Notes: generated by a model from the sequence alone, not told the origin. A stretch of 17,852 nt of DNA from JBBKWQ01 sp037969115 (GCA_037969115.1 JBBKWQ010000210.1:1-17852); one strand, 5' to 3'; shown: positions 8,520 through 16,541, counted from the first letter of the stretch. Translations and numbers: made by a program.

Positions 8520-9605
8520 TCAGGGGGTCCGTTTGGGACGGCGACGACCGCGCCGGTCCGCCATCTTCTCCTGTTGGCGCTGCTCGTCCTCGAGCGCCGC
8601 TTCTTCGGCGACGAGGCGTTCGAGGCTGGCGAAGCGCGACCGGTCGAGCTCACCCGCCTCGATCGCGTCTTGTACGGCGCAACCCGGCTCCTGGTCGTGT
8701 TTGCAGTCACGGAAGCGGCAGCCGTCCATGAGATCGAACACATCGACGAATGCCCGCTCGATCCCCTGTCCGGACAGCCACAGGCTCACTGCCCGAACGC
8801 CGGGGGTGTCGATCATCCACCCCTCGCCGGCGAGCCGGAGCAGCTGCGCAGCGACGGTGGTGTGGCGGCCGCGTTGGTCGCCGGCGCGTACCGCTGAGGT
8901 CGCCATGATCTGGCCGTCGAGCAGCGCGTTGACCAGCGTCGACTTACCCACGCCGGATGCGCCGAGGAACGTGAGCGTGCGGTTTCCCTTCGCATACGCA
9001 CGGATCTGTTCGATGCCTTCGCCGTGGAGTCCGCTGGCCAGGAGCACCGGCACACCGAGTGCGACCGCGGCGAGCTCGGCTCGGGTCGGCTCGGGATCGT
9101 CGATCAGGTCGGTTTTCGTGAGTACGACGACCGGTTCGGCGCCGCTGTCGAACGCCAGCACGAGTTCGCGTTCGAGCCGGCGCTGGTTCGGCGGCAGTCC
9201 CAGCGCATGAACCAGGAACACGACGTCGATGTTCGCTGCGAGTGTGTCGGCCTCGAAACGGCTGCCCTCGAACGATGCCCGCCGGACGAACGCAGAGGTG
9301 CGTTCGAGCACGTGTTCGACCCGCTCGCAAGCGTCGTCGACGACGACCCAGTCGCCGACCGCGACGTCTGCCCCGATGTTTCGCACCCTGAGCGGGTCGC
9401 CGTCGTCGGCATGCCGCATGATGGTGCTCCAGCCCCGATCGAGTCGCGAAATGCGCCCGGGTGTGCCGTGTTGCGTGGGCGCGCCGAGCTCGTGCCACGA
9501 CGCATCCAAGGCGTCGTTCCAGCCGAGCGCCGAGTCCGGTGTCACGTCGGCACCGTAGCCGTGGGCGCCAGGGATCGTCGACGAAGTATGTCGGGTCAAC
9601 GTCAT
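8520..9605 (-). CDS. rsgA: Ribosome small-subunit-dependent GTPase A
   Basis: 361 residues from ATG 9605; the frame also runs further upstream, and a GTG inside (codon 21) is possible. It has the circularly permuted GTPase order that marks the YjeQ/RsgA family: OB-fold N-terminus (about 45-105), G4 TKTD (163-166), G5-like LASG (189-192), G1 GASGVGKST (215-223), G2 threonines in RGRHTT (245-250) and G3 DTPG (266-269). A zinc knuckle C296-x4-C301-x-H303-x5-C309 follows, then a basic tail ending in RRGRRRPKR. RsgA checks late 30S subunit maturation in the cytoplasm and hydrolyses GTP when bound to the subunit. The N-terminus is longer than in many homologues. It is divergent from the DJ-1-like gene (56 bp apart). 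Confidence 0.95.
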   Translation of the reverse strand: MTLTRHTSSTIPGAHGYGADVTPDSALGWNDALDASWHELGAPTQHGTPGRISRLDRGWSTIMRHADDGDPLRVRNIGADVAVGDWVVVDDACERVEHVLERTSAFVRRASFEGSRFEADTLAANIDVVFLVHALGLPPNQRRLERELVLAFDSGAEPVVVLTKTDLIDDPEPTRAELAAVALGVPVLLASGLHGEGIEQIRAYAKGNRTLTFLGASGVGKSTLVNALLDGQIMATSAVRAGDQRGRHTTVAAQLLRLAGEGWMIDTPGVRAVSLWLSGQGIERAFVDVFDLMDGCRFRDCKHDQEPGCAVQDAIEAGELDRSRFASLERLVAEEAALEDEQRQQEKMADRRGRRRPKRTP

Positions 9606-9661
9606 TCGATGTCGCGCAGCGCGGTCATCTGATCTGGCACTTTCGGCTCGCAAGGACGACA

Positions 9662-10414
9662 ATGAACGATGCGATGCAAATAGCACTGGTGGTGTATCCG
9701 GGCGTGTTGAACGAGGAGTGCGAGGCGTTCCTGTCCGTGCTCAGCCTGATGCGTGGCGCCGACCTGCGCACCGTCGGTGCCCGCGCTGGTTCCTACGGCG
9801 GACCGGGTGGTCGTCAGCACGTCGACCTCGTCTTCTCACAGGTGACATCGCCCGACGTGGTGGTGGTGCCGGGCGGGCTCGGTTGTGAACGCGCCGCTGA
9901 TGACCCCGAACTGCGACGGTGGTTGCAGGACGTCGAGGATGTGGCCAAGTTCGTCGTGAGCAGCTCCACCGGCTCGGTGGTGCTCGCGGCGGCCGGCCTG
10001 CTGCACGGTCACGCAGCGGCCACGCATTGGCTCGCACATGATCTGCTGCGTCGCTACGGTTCGGAGCACTCCGGCGAACGACTCGTCGTCGACGGCAACG
10101 TGGTGACGAGCGAGGGTCGCCTGAGCGCGGTTGACGCAGCGTTCGCACTCGTGCATCGCATCGAGGGTCCGCAGGCCGTCGAACGCATTCGCGCCACGCT
10201 CATCGAGCGCGGCGAACCGCTGCTCCGAAACCGACCGTGGTGGTTTCGAGCGCTTGCTCCCGTCGTCGAATGGCTCCCGCGCAGGGCGGCGGGCACGACG
10301 AAACCGGTCGGTCCCGGCCAACCGGCGGTCACGCCGTTGTCGGTGATGATCGAGCTCGTTCCCAACGAAGCTGCTGAACGTCGACGGGGAGACTCGAAGC
10401 GCCGTCGTCGGTGA
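9662..10414 (+). CDS. DJ-1/PfpI-like (class I glutamine amidotransferase-like) protein lacking the nucleophilic cysteine
   Basis: 250 residues; ATG 9662 has AAGGA five bases upstream, and I reject a longer start that would overlap rsgA. Residues 5-165 match the DJ-1/PfpI fold, as in the sensor half of GlxA-type AraC regulators: IALVVYPG, VVVVPGG (66-72), then SSSTGSVVLAAAGLLHGHAAATHW-type elbow. The elbow residue before TG, usually cysteine (as in VCTG), is S102, so classical thiol chemistry is not expected. There is no helix-turn-helix domain; instead a C-terminal extension of about 60 residues begins around RNRPWWFRALAP and ends in a very basic run (RRRGDSKRRRR). It might be a ligand-binding or nucleic-acid-associated protein; the function is unknown. 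Confidence 0.8.
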   Translation: MNDAMQIALVVYPGVLNEECEAFLSVLSLMRGADLRTVGARAGSYGGPGGRQHVDLVFSQVTSPDVVVVPGGLGCERAADDPELRRWLQDVEDVAKFVVSSSTGSVVLAAAGLLHGHAAATHWLAHDLLRRYGSEHSGERLVVDGNVVTSEGRLSAVDAAFALVHRIEGPQAVERIRATLIERGEPLLRNRPWWFRALAPVVEWLPRRAAGTTKPVGPGQPAVTPLSVMIELVPNEAAERRRGDSKRRRR

Positions 10415-10453
10415 GCGAATGTTGAATCTTGCTGGTGTTCCGGCAGACTCCAG

Positions 10454-10478
10454 GCGGTGACGCCCCGGCGTCCACCGC
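10454..10478 (+). terminator. Strong hairpin between the DJ-1-like gene and topA
   Basis: GCGGTGACGCC pairs with GGCGTCCACCGC with one bulged C and a CC turn, about 11 bp of stem. It lies 40 bases after the DJ-1-like stop and just ahead of topA. There is no T-run, so it may be a terminator or a structured part of the topA leader. A TTGACA at 10479-10484 follows it directly. Confidence 0.45.
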
Positions 10479-10516
10479 TTGACACCGCACTGTTCATCAC
10501 CTAGCCAAAGGCAGCA

Positions 10517-13183
10517 ATGGCCAAGCCCCTCGTCGTCGTCGAATCACCAGCGAAGGCAAAGACCATCTCCAAGTTCCTCGGCGATGCGTTCGATGTCCGC
10601 GCATCGGTGGGGCACGTCGCAGATCTGCCGAGCAAGGGTTTGAACATCGACGTCGACAACGGTTTCAAGCCCACCTACGAGCTGACCGAGCGAGGGAAGC
10701 AGGTCGTGAAGGAGCTGCGGGCGGCCTTGAAGGACGCCAGCGAGCTCTATCTCGCCACAGACGAAGACCGCGAGGGCGAGGCCATCTCGTGGCACCTCGT
10801 CGAGTACTTGAAGCCGAAGGTGCCCGTGAAGCGGATGGTGTTCCACGAGATCACCAAGGCCGCCATCGACAACGCGGTGAACAACCCGCGAGGTATCGAC
10901 TACGGCCTCGTCGACGCCGCTGAGACCCGGCGCATTCTCGACCGTCTGTACGGGTACGAGGTGTCGCCCGTACTGTGGCGTCGGGTGAATCGGGGCCTCT
11001 CCGCCGGTCGTGTGCAGAGCCCGTCGATTCGCCTCATCGTCGAGCGCGAGCGCGAGCGGATTGCGTTCGTCACCGCCGACTACTGGGACATGGAGCTCGA
11101 AACGGCGACGGCACCGAGCTTCACGGCCAATCTGATTGCCGTCGACGGCACGAAGGTCGCCAGTGGCAAGGACTTCAACTCCGATGGTGTGGTGAGCGCC
11201 AAAGCGGTCGCCATCGACGAGGAGCGTGCTCGGGCGCTCGCGGCCGGTCTCGACGGCGCAACGTTCTCGATCCGCAGCGTCGAGGAAAAGCCGTACCGAT
11301 CATCGCCGAAGCCGCCGTTCATGACCTCGACCCTGCAGCAGGAAGGTGGTCGCAAACTCAGGATGTCGTCGTCGCAGGTGATGCGCGTCGCGCAGGGTCT
11401 GTACGAACGTGGATTCATCACCTACATGCGTACCGACAGCGTGTCGTTGTCTGCCGAGGCGATGAACGCAACCCGTTCGGCGATCACGTCCGAGTACGGC
11501 CAGAACTTCCTGTCGCCGTCGCCCAAGCAGTACACATCGAAGTCGAAGAACGCGCAGGAGGCCCACGAGGCGGTACGGCCGTCCACGCCGTACCGTTCAC
11601 CGAAACAGGTCGAGGGCGAGCTGAACAAGCAAGATCTGGCGCTGTACCGGCTGATCTGGCAGCGGACGCTGGCGTCGCAGATGGCCGATGCATCCGGCAC
11701 CACGGTGAGCGTCAGGCTCGGCGCCGCGTCGACGCACCAGAACACCGATTGTGAGTTCAACGCGTCGGGCACGACGATCACGTTCCCCGGCTATCGGGCC
11801 GTGTACGTCGCCGCCGACGACGACGGTGACGGCTCGAGGGAGGCGTTGCTGCCCCAACTCGCTCAGGGCGAGATCGTCCCGGTCGAGTCGATCACGCCGA
11901 ACGGTCACACCACCTCGCCGCCGGCTCGATACACCGAGGCGTCACTCGTGAAGCGGCTGGAAGAACTCGAGATCGGCCGACCATCGACATGGGCTTCGAT
12001 CATCCAGACCATCCAAGACCGCGGCTACGTGTGGAAGAAGGGCCAAGCGCTGGTGCCCACGTGGACCGCGTTCGCGGTGGTCGGCCTGCTCGAACAGCAC
12101 TTCTCCGACCTCGTCGACTACGAGCTCACCGCCAAGATGGACGACGACCTCGACGAGATCGCGAACGGTCATCAGCAGAAGGGCGACTGGCTGCAGCGCT
12201 TCTACTTCGGCGACGAGGCATCGCTTCCCGGTCTGAAGAAGATCGTCGAGGAGAACCTCGACCTCATCGACGCCGCGGCGATCAACACGTTCCCGCTCGG
12301 ACACGACGAGAACGGCGAGTTGATCGTGGCGAAGCCGGGCAAGTACGGCCCGTACGTGAAGCGCGGCGACGACACCGCGAGTGTGCCCGACGACCTGCCA
12401 CCCGACGAGCTCACCGTCGCCAAGGCGATCGAGCTCCTGGCGCTACCGAAAAGTGACGAGCCCATCGGTGAACTCGACGGTTACCCGGTGTACGCCAAGA
12501 ACGGCCGTTACGGCCCGTACGTGCAATGGGGCGACGCCGACGACCTCCCCCCCGGTCTGGAAAAGCCGCGTATGTCGAGCCTGTTCTCCACGATGACGCT
12601 CGATCGCATCACCGTCGACGAAGCCGAGGCACTGCTCCAGCTGCCGCGATCGCTGGGTCAGGACCCTGCCGACGGCAAGGAGATCGTCGCCAACAACGGC
12701 CGCTACGGCCCGTACGTGGTGAAGGAAAAGGACTTCCGCTCGATCGATTCCGAGGAACAGCTTCTCACCATCACACTCGACGAGGCATCCCGGATCTTCG
12801 CGTTGCCGAAGGTGTTCAAACGTGGCGGTCGCAACATGGCCGCCAAGGGGCCACTGCGCGAGTTCGGCAACGACCCGGTCAGCGAGCGCGCGGTCACGGC
12901 GAAAGACGGTCGCTTCGGCGTGTACGTCACCGATGGTGAGACGAACGCTTCCATCGGCAAGGGCGACCGGATCGAGGAGATGAGTCCCGAGCGGGCGTTC
13001 GAACTGCTGGCGATTCGGCGTGAAGCGATCATCGCCAAGGGCGGCACGGCCAAGAAGAAGCCGGCCAAGAAGTCCGCGGCGAAGAAGAAGCCGGCGAAGA
13101 AGGCAGCAGCCAAGAAGACAGCGGCCAAGAAGACAGCGGCCGAGAATCCGACTGCCGTCGCACCTGCCCCGGAAACCAACTGA
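10517..13183 (+). CDS. topA: DNA topoisomerase I (type IA)
   Basis: 888 residues; ATG 10517 has AAAGG five bases upstream. The Toprim domain begins at the N-terminus with E9 in VVVESPAKAKT and the metal-binding D82-x-D84-x-E86 (TDEDREGEAISWH). The catalytic tyrosine is Y303 in GFITYMRTDS. C-terminal topoisomerase repeats carry GKYGPYV, GRYGPYV, GRYGPYV and GRFGVYV, four zinc-free copies. A lysine/alanine tail (from about residue 845) ends the protein. The enzyme relaxes negative supercoils through a transient 5'-phosphotyrosine bond; basic tails like this are known in actinobacterial TopA and help DNA binding and processivity. No zinc-finger cysteine clusters are seen, unlike E. coli TopA. 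The gene usually sits close to tmk and holB in Actinomycetota; here three other genes intervene. Confidence 0.98.
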   Translation: MAKPLVVVESPAKAKTISKFLGDAFDVRASVGHVADLPSKGLNIDVDNGFKPTYELTERGKQVVKELRAALKDASELYLATDEDREGEAISWHLVEYLKPKVPVKRMVFHEITKAAIDNAVNNPRGIDYGLVDAAETRRILDRLYGYEVSPVLWRRVNRGLSAGRVQSPSIRLIVERERERIAFVTADYWDMELETATAPSFTANLIAVDGTKVASGKDFNSDGVVSAKAVAIDEERARALAAGLDGATFSIRSVEEKPYRSSPKPPFMTSTLQQEGGRKLRMSSSQVMRVAQGLYERGFITYMRTDSVSLSAEAMNATRSAITSEYGQNFLSPSPKQYTSKSKNAQEAHEAVRPSTPYRSPKQVEGELNKQDLALYRLIWQRTLASQMADASGTTVSVRLGAASTHQNTDCEFNASGTTITFPGYRAVYVAADDDGDGSREALLPQLAQGEIVPVESITPNGHTTSPPARYTEASLVKRLEELEIGRPSTWASIIQTIQDRGYVWKKGQALVPTWTAFAVVGLLEQHFSDLVDYELTAKMDDDLDEIANGHQQKGDWLQRFYFGDEASLPGLKKIVEENLDLIDAAAINTFPLGHDENGELIVAKPGKYGPYVKRGDDTASVPDDLPPDELTVAKAIELLALPKSDEPIGELDGYPVYAKNGRYGPYVQWGDADDLPPGLEKPRMSSLFSTMTLDRITVDEAEALLQLPRSLGQDPADGKEIVANNGRYGPYVVKEKDFRSIDSEEQLLTITLDEASRIFALPKVFKRGGRNMAAKGPLREFGNDPVSERAVTAKDGRFGVYVTDGETNASIGKGDRIEEMSPERAFELLAIRREAIIAKGGTAKKKPAKKSAAKKKPAKKAAAKKTAAKKTAAENPTAVAPAPETN
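13049..13141 (+). repeat. topA: Low-complexity Ala-Lys-Lys coding repeat in the topA tail
   Basis: The segment encodes repeated AKK/AAKK/KPAKK units. Two perfect tandem 15-bp copies lie at 13109-13123 and 13124-13138 (each encoding AKKTA). The near-identical codons suggest recent slippage or recombination within the tail. Confidence 0.85.
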
Positions 13184-13210
13184 CGGCCGTCGCGAAGCGA
13201 CAGCCGTCAG
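13180..13210 (+). terminator. Terminator hairpin after topA
   Basis: CTGACGGC-C-GTCGC, loop GAA, GCGAC-A-GCCGTCAG: 13 paired bases with a single C/A mismatch, overlapping the topA TGA (13181-13183). It lies between convergent genes (topA and the multicopper oxidase ending at 13236) and may stop transcription from both sides. The following T content is modest. Confidence 0.7.
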
Positions 13211-13235
13211 GCGGACTTCGTTTCCTGAGCGCTGC

Positions 13236-14648
13236 TTATTCCTCGACGATGAACGCAGTCACCATGCCGAACATGCCGTCGTCGCGTTCGGCATGGGTGA
13301 GGATGTGGCAGTGCCACGCCCACACACCTGGATCGACCACGTTGTAGAGCACGGTGTATCGCTCGCCGGGGGCGATGTTGATGGTGTCGCCAGGCATCGG
13401 CACGAGCAGCTCTTTGCCGTCCTTGGCGATGATCCAACCGATGGGCTGATGCAGGTGCATCGGGTGCGACTGGAGGCCCTCGTTGTAGTAGTGCACCATC
13501 ACGGTGTCACCGACCTTGGCGTTGTAGGCCTCGGTGGCCGGGAAGCTCTTGCCGTTCAGCGACAGCCCGATCACACCGGCGTCGTTGAGCACCATGTTGA
13601 TGGTCTGATCGGGTTCGGCCTTGAAACCTTGGTCGAGCAAGACCTCAGGGGTCTGCATCTGACCGATGGTGACGACACCGAAGAGCCCGTCGAGCACCTG
13701 GCTGGCGCCGTTGTGTGAGTGGTAGATGCCCACTGCCGGTTCGAGTGCCTCGAACTCGTACAGGAACTCGTCGCCGGGTTCTACGGCCGGTTGCGTGTAA
13801 GGCGGCACGCCGTCCATGTCGTTCGGCACACGGATGCCGTGCCAGTGAATGGTGGTCGGGGTGGGCAGCTCGTTCTTCAGTAGCACCTGGACCTTGTCGC
13901 CGACCTCGAAGTGCAGCGACGGTGCCGGAACGGTGCCGTTGTACGTGTATGCCTCGACGATCTTGCCGGGCTCGACCTCCCAGTCGGCGAGCTGTGCGGT
14001 CACCGTGAACTTCTTCGTGCCGTCGGCCAGGATCTCGGGTTCGAGCGGCTGCCCGCCGAACTCCGACTTCTCCTCGCTGATGAAGCGAAGCGCACGGTCG
14101 TCCATGTCGGTCTGCATCTCCTGCCACGTCTGATAGCCGTGGAGGTGGTCGGTGTCGGCGCCGGCTTCGAGACCGGTCGCGGTGTACGGCCCCGGCTCGG
14201 CGTTGATGATGATGTGCAGGTTGCCGTTCATGCCCGCTTCGTTGTGGCCCGGGACGTCGCAGAACATCGGGTACGTCCCCACGCCCAGCTCACCCAGCTC
14301 GAGCGTGACACTTTCACCGGGCTGGAGATCCGGCGTCTTGCTGCCGAGAATCGACACGTTGTGCACGGCGCTGTCGACGTTGGTGACCCGTACTTGCACT
14401 TCGCCCGGCGGCGCCATGATGTGTTCCGGCACGAGCTTGAGGGCGCCGAGATCCATGTCGATGATCGAGACCTCGCCACCACCGCCTTCGGCTCCAGCAG
14501 CGATCTCGCCGCTGTCGGACTGTCCGAGCGCGAAGAAACCGATGAACAGCGCGGCCAGCGCGATTCCGAACGCAGCCCATCCGAGGAACGTGCGGTCGTC
14601 GTTGCGTTGGACCGCGAGTGGTTCGTCCGGGGGCACAGGTGTCGTCAT
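13236..14648 (-). CDS. Membrane-anchored cupredoxin-two-domain multicopper oxidase fusion
   Basis: 470 residues from ATG 14648 (a GTG three codons upstream is the alternative). A single hydrophobic helix (about 21-42) with charged residues before it suggests a Sec signal anchor; no twin-arginine is seen. A blue-copper domain follows (about 60-150) with type 1 ligands H96, C130-x4-H135-x4-M140. Then a two-domain multicopper oxidase has all four motifs: HWHG (H268, H270), HSH (H310, H312), HPMHLH (H395-H400) and HCHILTHAERDDGM (H446-M459). The complete His set predicts a trinuclear cluster reducing O2 to water, probably at trimer interfaces as in two-domain laccases, rather than NirK-type nitrite reduction, where the type 1 site is in the first domain. 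The extra cupredoxin may relay electrons from a donor outside the membrane. Substrate is unknown: Cu(I), phenols or a redox carrier are possible. Confidence 0.93.
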   Translation of the reverse strand: MTTPVPPDEPLAVQRNDDRTFLGWAAFGIALAALFIGFFALGQSDSGEIAAGAEGGGGEVSIIDMDLGALKLVPEHIMAPPGEVQVRVTNVDSAVHNVSILGSKTPDLQPGESVTLELGELGVGTYPMFCDVPGHNEAGMNGNLHIIINAEPGPYTATGLEAGADTDHLHGYQTWQEMQTDMDDRALRFISEEKSEFGGQPLEPEILADGTKKFTVTAQLADWEVEPGKIVEAYTYNGTVPAPSLHFEVGDKVQVLLKNELPTPTTIHWHGIRVPNDMDGVPPYTQPAVEPGDEFLYEFEALEPAVGIYHSHNGASQVLDGLFGVVTIGQMQTPEVLLDQGFKAEPDQTINMVLNDAGVIGLSLNGKSFPATEAYNAKVGDTVMVHYYNEGLQSHPMHLHQPIGWIIAKDGKELLVPMPGDTINIAPGERYTVLYNVVDPGVWAWHCHILTHAERDDGMFGMVTAFIVEE

Positions 14649-14707
14649 GGTTGACACTCTGGTGGCACCGGCGAATGCGGCAGCAGGGCCGACAGATAGG
14701 CGGACAA

Positions 14708-14721
14708 AGGACCAAAGTCCC
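14708..14721 (-). promoter_or_regulatory. DosR/DevR-box-like site upstream of the multicopper oxidase
   Basis: On the minus strand the site reads GGGACTTTGGTCCT, matching 12 of 14 positions of the mycobacterial DosR core GGGACTWWAGTCCC. It lies 60 bp upstream of the oxidase start and downstream of the histidine kinase stop, with a DosR-like regulator gene about 1.2 kb away. Binding is inferred. Confidence 0.55.
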
Positions 14722-14753
14722 TTTTCGGTGTGGAGCCTGCTGTCGGCGATGCG

Positions 14754-15818
14754 TCAGGCGAACGGCGCCCACCATGTGAGCACGGCGCCACCGTGGTCGC
14801 CGGCGGTGAGGACGCAATCGCCGCCGAAGGCAGCCGCTCGACTCCGGAGGTTCGTCAGTCCGTATCCGCCGCTCGTGGTGGTGTCGTCGGGTGGTCCGAC
14901 GCCGTTGTCGGTGACTCTCATCACCACGCGGTCTCCGGCGACCGACACGACGACCGACGCCTGTGTTGCCCGCGCGTGCCGGGCGACGTTGCCGAGTGCT
15001 TCACGCATCGAAGCCACCATCTCTCCGCGGATCTCGTCGACCAACACCGTTTCGACCGGGCCTTCGAGCCGCATCGATGGGGTGAACTTCAGCACCCGAT
15101 TCGCCTGGGCGACCACGTCGGTGAGTTCCTGCCCGAGATTGCCCGATGCTCCCGATGTTCCGAGCGCGAAGACGATGGTGCGGACTTCCGAGATGATGTG
15201 GTCGATCTCTTCGATGATGGGCTCGAGCTGACCGCCCAGGTGGTCGTTGTCGGCTGCCGCCCCGACGGCCTGGACCGACAGGCCCATTCCATAGAGGTGT
15301 TGGAGAACGACATCGTGGAGGTCGCGCCCGATTCGTTCGCGTTCGGAGAAGAGTGCGAGTTGCTCGTTGGCGGTGACCAGACGCCGCTGGTTCTCGGTGC
15401 GTTCGCTCACATCGCGGACGGCGGCGATGACGTACCGGTCGCCGTTGTGTCGTAGGGGGCTGAGCGAGATCTCCACGGGCAGCACGGATCCGTCGGCCCG
15501 CTCCATCACGAGTTCCAGTCCGCTACCCATGGGGCGTTGTGACGGCTCCGCGGCGAACTGCTGGCGGTGGTGCACGTGTCCGGCGCGTGAGTCGCGCGGC
15601 ACGAGTTGGTCGACGTTGCTGCCGACGAGCTGGTCGATGGTGTACCCGCTGAAGCGCGCGATCGTGCTGTTGGCGTACTCGATGGTGCCGTCTCCCTCGA
15701 CGATCAGGATGCCGTCGGCGGCTCCTTCGACGGCATGGATCAAGAGCGTGTGATCGACGTGTTCGGACACGACCGTCAACGTACTTCGCCGCCGTCGAAA
15801 CGGCCCATCCGGTCGCAT
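14754..15818 (-). CDS. PAS-domain sensor histidine kinase, NarL/DevS-type (HisKA_3)
   Basis: 354 residues from ATG 15818, which has AAGGG nine bases upstream; GTG 15770 is an alternative and would drop a basic lead segment. Residues about 22-140 form a PAS domain (AVEGAADGILIVEGDGTIEYANS, ending RDVSERT). The dimerisation/phosphoacceptor motif is RERIGRDLHDVVLQHL with H168, as in HisKA_3 kinases such as DevS/DosS. The C-terminal HATPase domain shows the N-box (REALGNVARHA) and G-box motifs (DNGVGPP, GGYGLTNLRSRA). There are no transmembrane segments, so it is probably cytoplasmic. The PAS domain replaces the GAF pair of mycobacterial DosS, and no heme ligand can be assigned, so the signal is unknown. 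It is divergent from the response regulator it probably phosphorylates and co-directional with the multicopper oxidase downstream. Confidence 0.92.
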   Translation of the reverse strand: MRPDGPFRRRRSTLTVVSEHVDHTLLIHAVEGAADGILIVEGDGTIEYANSTIARFSGYTIDQLVGSNVDQLVPRDSRAGHVHHRQQFAAEPSQRPMGSGLELVMERADGSVLPVEISLSPLRHNGDRYVIAAVRDVSERTENQRRLVTANEQLALFSERERIGRDLHDVVLQHLYGMGLSVQAVGAAADNDHLGGQLEPIIEEIDHIISEVRTIVFALGTSGASGNLGQELTDVVAQANRVLKFTPSMRLEGPVETVLVDEIRGEMVASMREALGNVARHARATQASVVVSVAGDRVVMRVTDNGVGPPDDTTTSGGYGLTNLRSRAAAFGGDCVLTAGDHGGAVLTWWAPFA

Positions 15819-15846
15819 GTCGAACGGCCCTTGTGTCCAACGGCCC
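15794..15846. repeat. Three direct repeats GTCSAA(A)CGGCCC at the kinase/regulator divergent starts
   Basis: Copies are at 15794-15806 (GTCGAAACGGCCC), 15819-15830 (GTCGAACGGCCC) and 15835-15846 (GTCCAACGGCCC). Two flank the kinase start codon and one lies before it. On the minus strand they read GGGCCGTT-SGAC, sharing the GGG-C--TT-G skeleton of a degenerate DosR box. Candidate autoregulatory sites; the first copy would be inside the kinase reading frame. Confidence 0.5.
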
Positions 15847-15881
15847 TAGCGTTCTCCGGTTCGATGTGATGCACTGAGTCA

Positions 15882-16541
15882 ATGCCGGACCCGATTTCTG
15901 TGTTTCTGATGGACGATCACGAGGTCGTTCGTCAAGGGGTTCGTGCGCTGCTGGAGGCTTCCGGAGAGGTCACCGTCGTGGGTGAGGCGTCGACTGCAGC
16001 CGAGGCGTTGGCGCGAATCCCCGCGGTGCGTCCCGATGTCGCAGTGCTCGACGTTCGCGTGCCGGACGGGAACGGCATCGAGGTCTGCCGCGAGGTTCGC
16101 AGTCAGCTCGGCACCAAGTGTCTGATGCTCACGTCGTACAGCGACGACGAGGCCTTGTTCGAGGCGATCATGGCCGGGGCGGCCGGCTACGTGCTCAAGC
16201 AGATCCGTGGCAGCGATCTTCTCACCGCGGTCAAGCGTGTCGCTGCCGGTGAGTCATTGCTCGACCCGACCGTCACCGGCAAGGTTCTGGAACGGTTGAG
16301 GTCACCGTCGGAGCAGGACGAGCGCCTTGCTCGGCTGTCCGAGCAGGAACGTCGGATTCTCGCCCACATCGCCGAGGGCTTCACCAATCGGCAGATCGCC
16401 AACGAGATGTGTCTCGCCGAGAAGACCATCAAGAACTATGTGTCGAACATGTTGGGCAAGCTCGGCATGGAGCGGCGCACCGAGGCGGCCGTGTTCGCCA
16501 CCAAACTCGAGATGTCGGGACAGCACATCGTCAAACCCTGA
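15882..16541 (+). CDS. DevR/DosR-like NarL-family response regulator
   Basis: 219 residues. The receiver domain has the acidic pair D11-D12, phosphoacceptor D57 (VAVLDVRVPDGNGIEVCR), T84-S85 and K106. The LuxR-type helix-turn-helix (about 152-212) contains LSEQERRILAHIAEGFTNRQ, then LAEKTIKNYVSNML and LGMERRTEAAVFAT. From memory, this recognition segment is nearly identical to M. tuberculosis DevR, including the Lys, Lys and Asn that contact the GGGAC half-site, and the receiver is also unusually close. DevR governs hypoxia and nitric-oxide dormancy genes in mycobacteria; here the target set is unknown. Start ATG 15882 has no clear Shine-Dalgarno, so leaderless or weakly initiated translation is possible. 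It is divergent from its putative kinase. Confidence 0.94.
   Translation: MPDPISVFLMDDHEVVRQGVRALLEASGEVTVVGEASTAAEALARIPAVRPDVAVLDVRVPDGNGIEVCREVRSQLGTKCLMLTSYSDDEALFEAIMAGAAGYVLKQIRGSDLLTAVKRVAAGESLLDPTVTGKVLERLRSPSEQDERLARLSEQERRILAHIAEGFTNRQIANEMCLAEKTIKNYVSNMLGKLGMERRTEAAVFATKLEMSGQHIVKP

Noticed and set aside
10479..10507. TTGACA as a sigma-70 -35 box for topA
   Set aside because: At 16-18 bp spacing the possible -10 (TAGCCA) is poor, and its start point would remove the AAAGG ribosome binding site of topA.
13911..14654. Plus-strand open frame of 247 codons opposite the multicopper oxidase
   Set aside because: The minus strand has all copper motifs in order; this frame has none.
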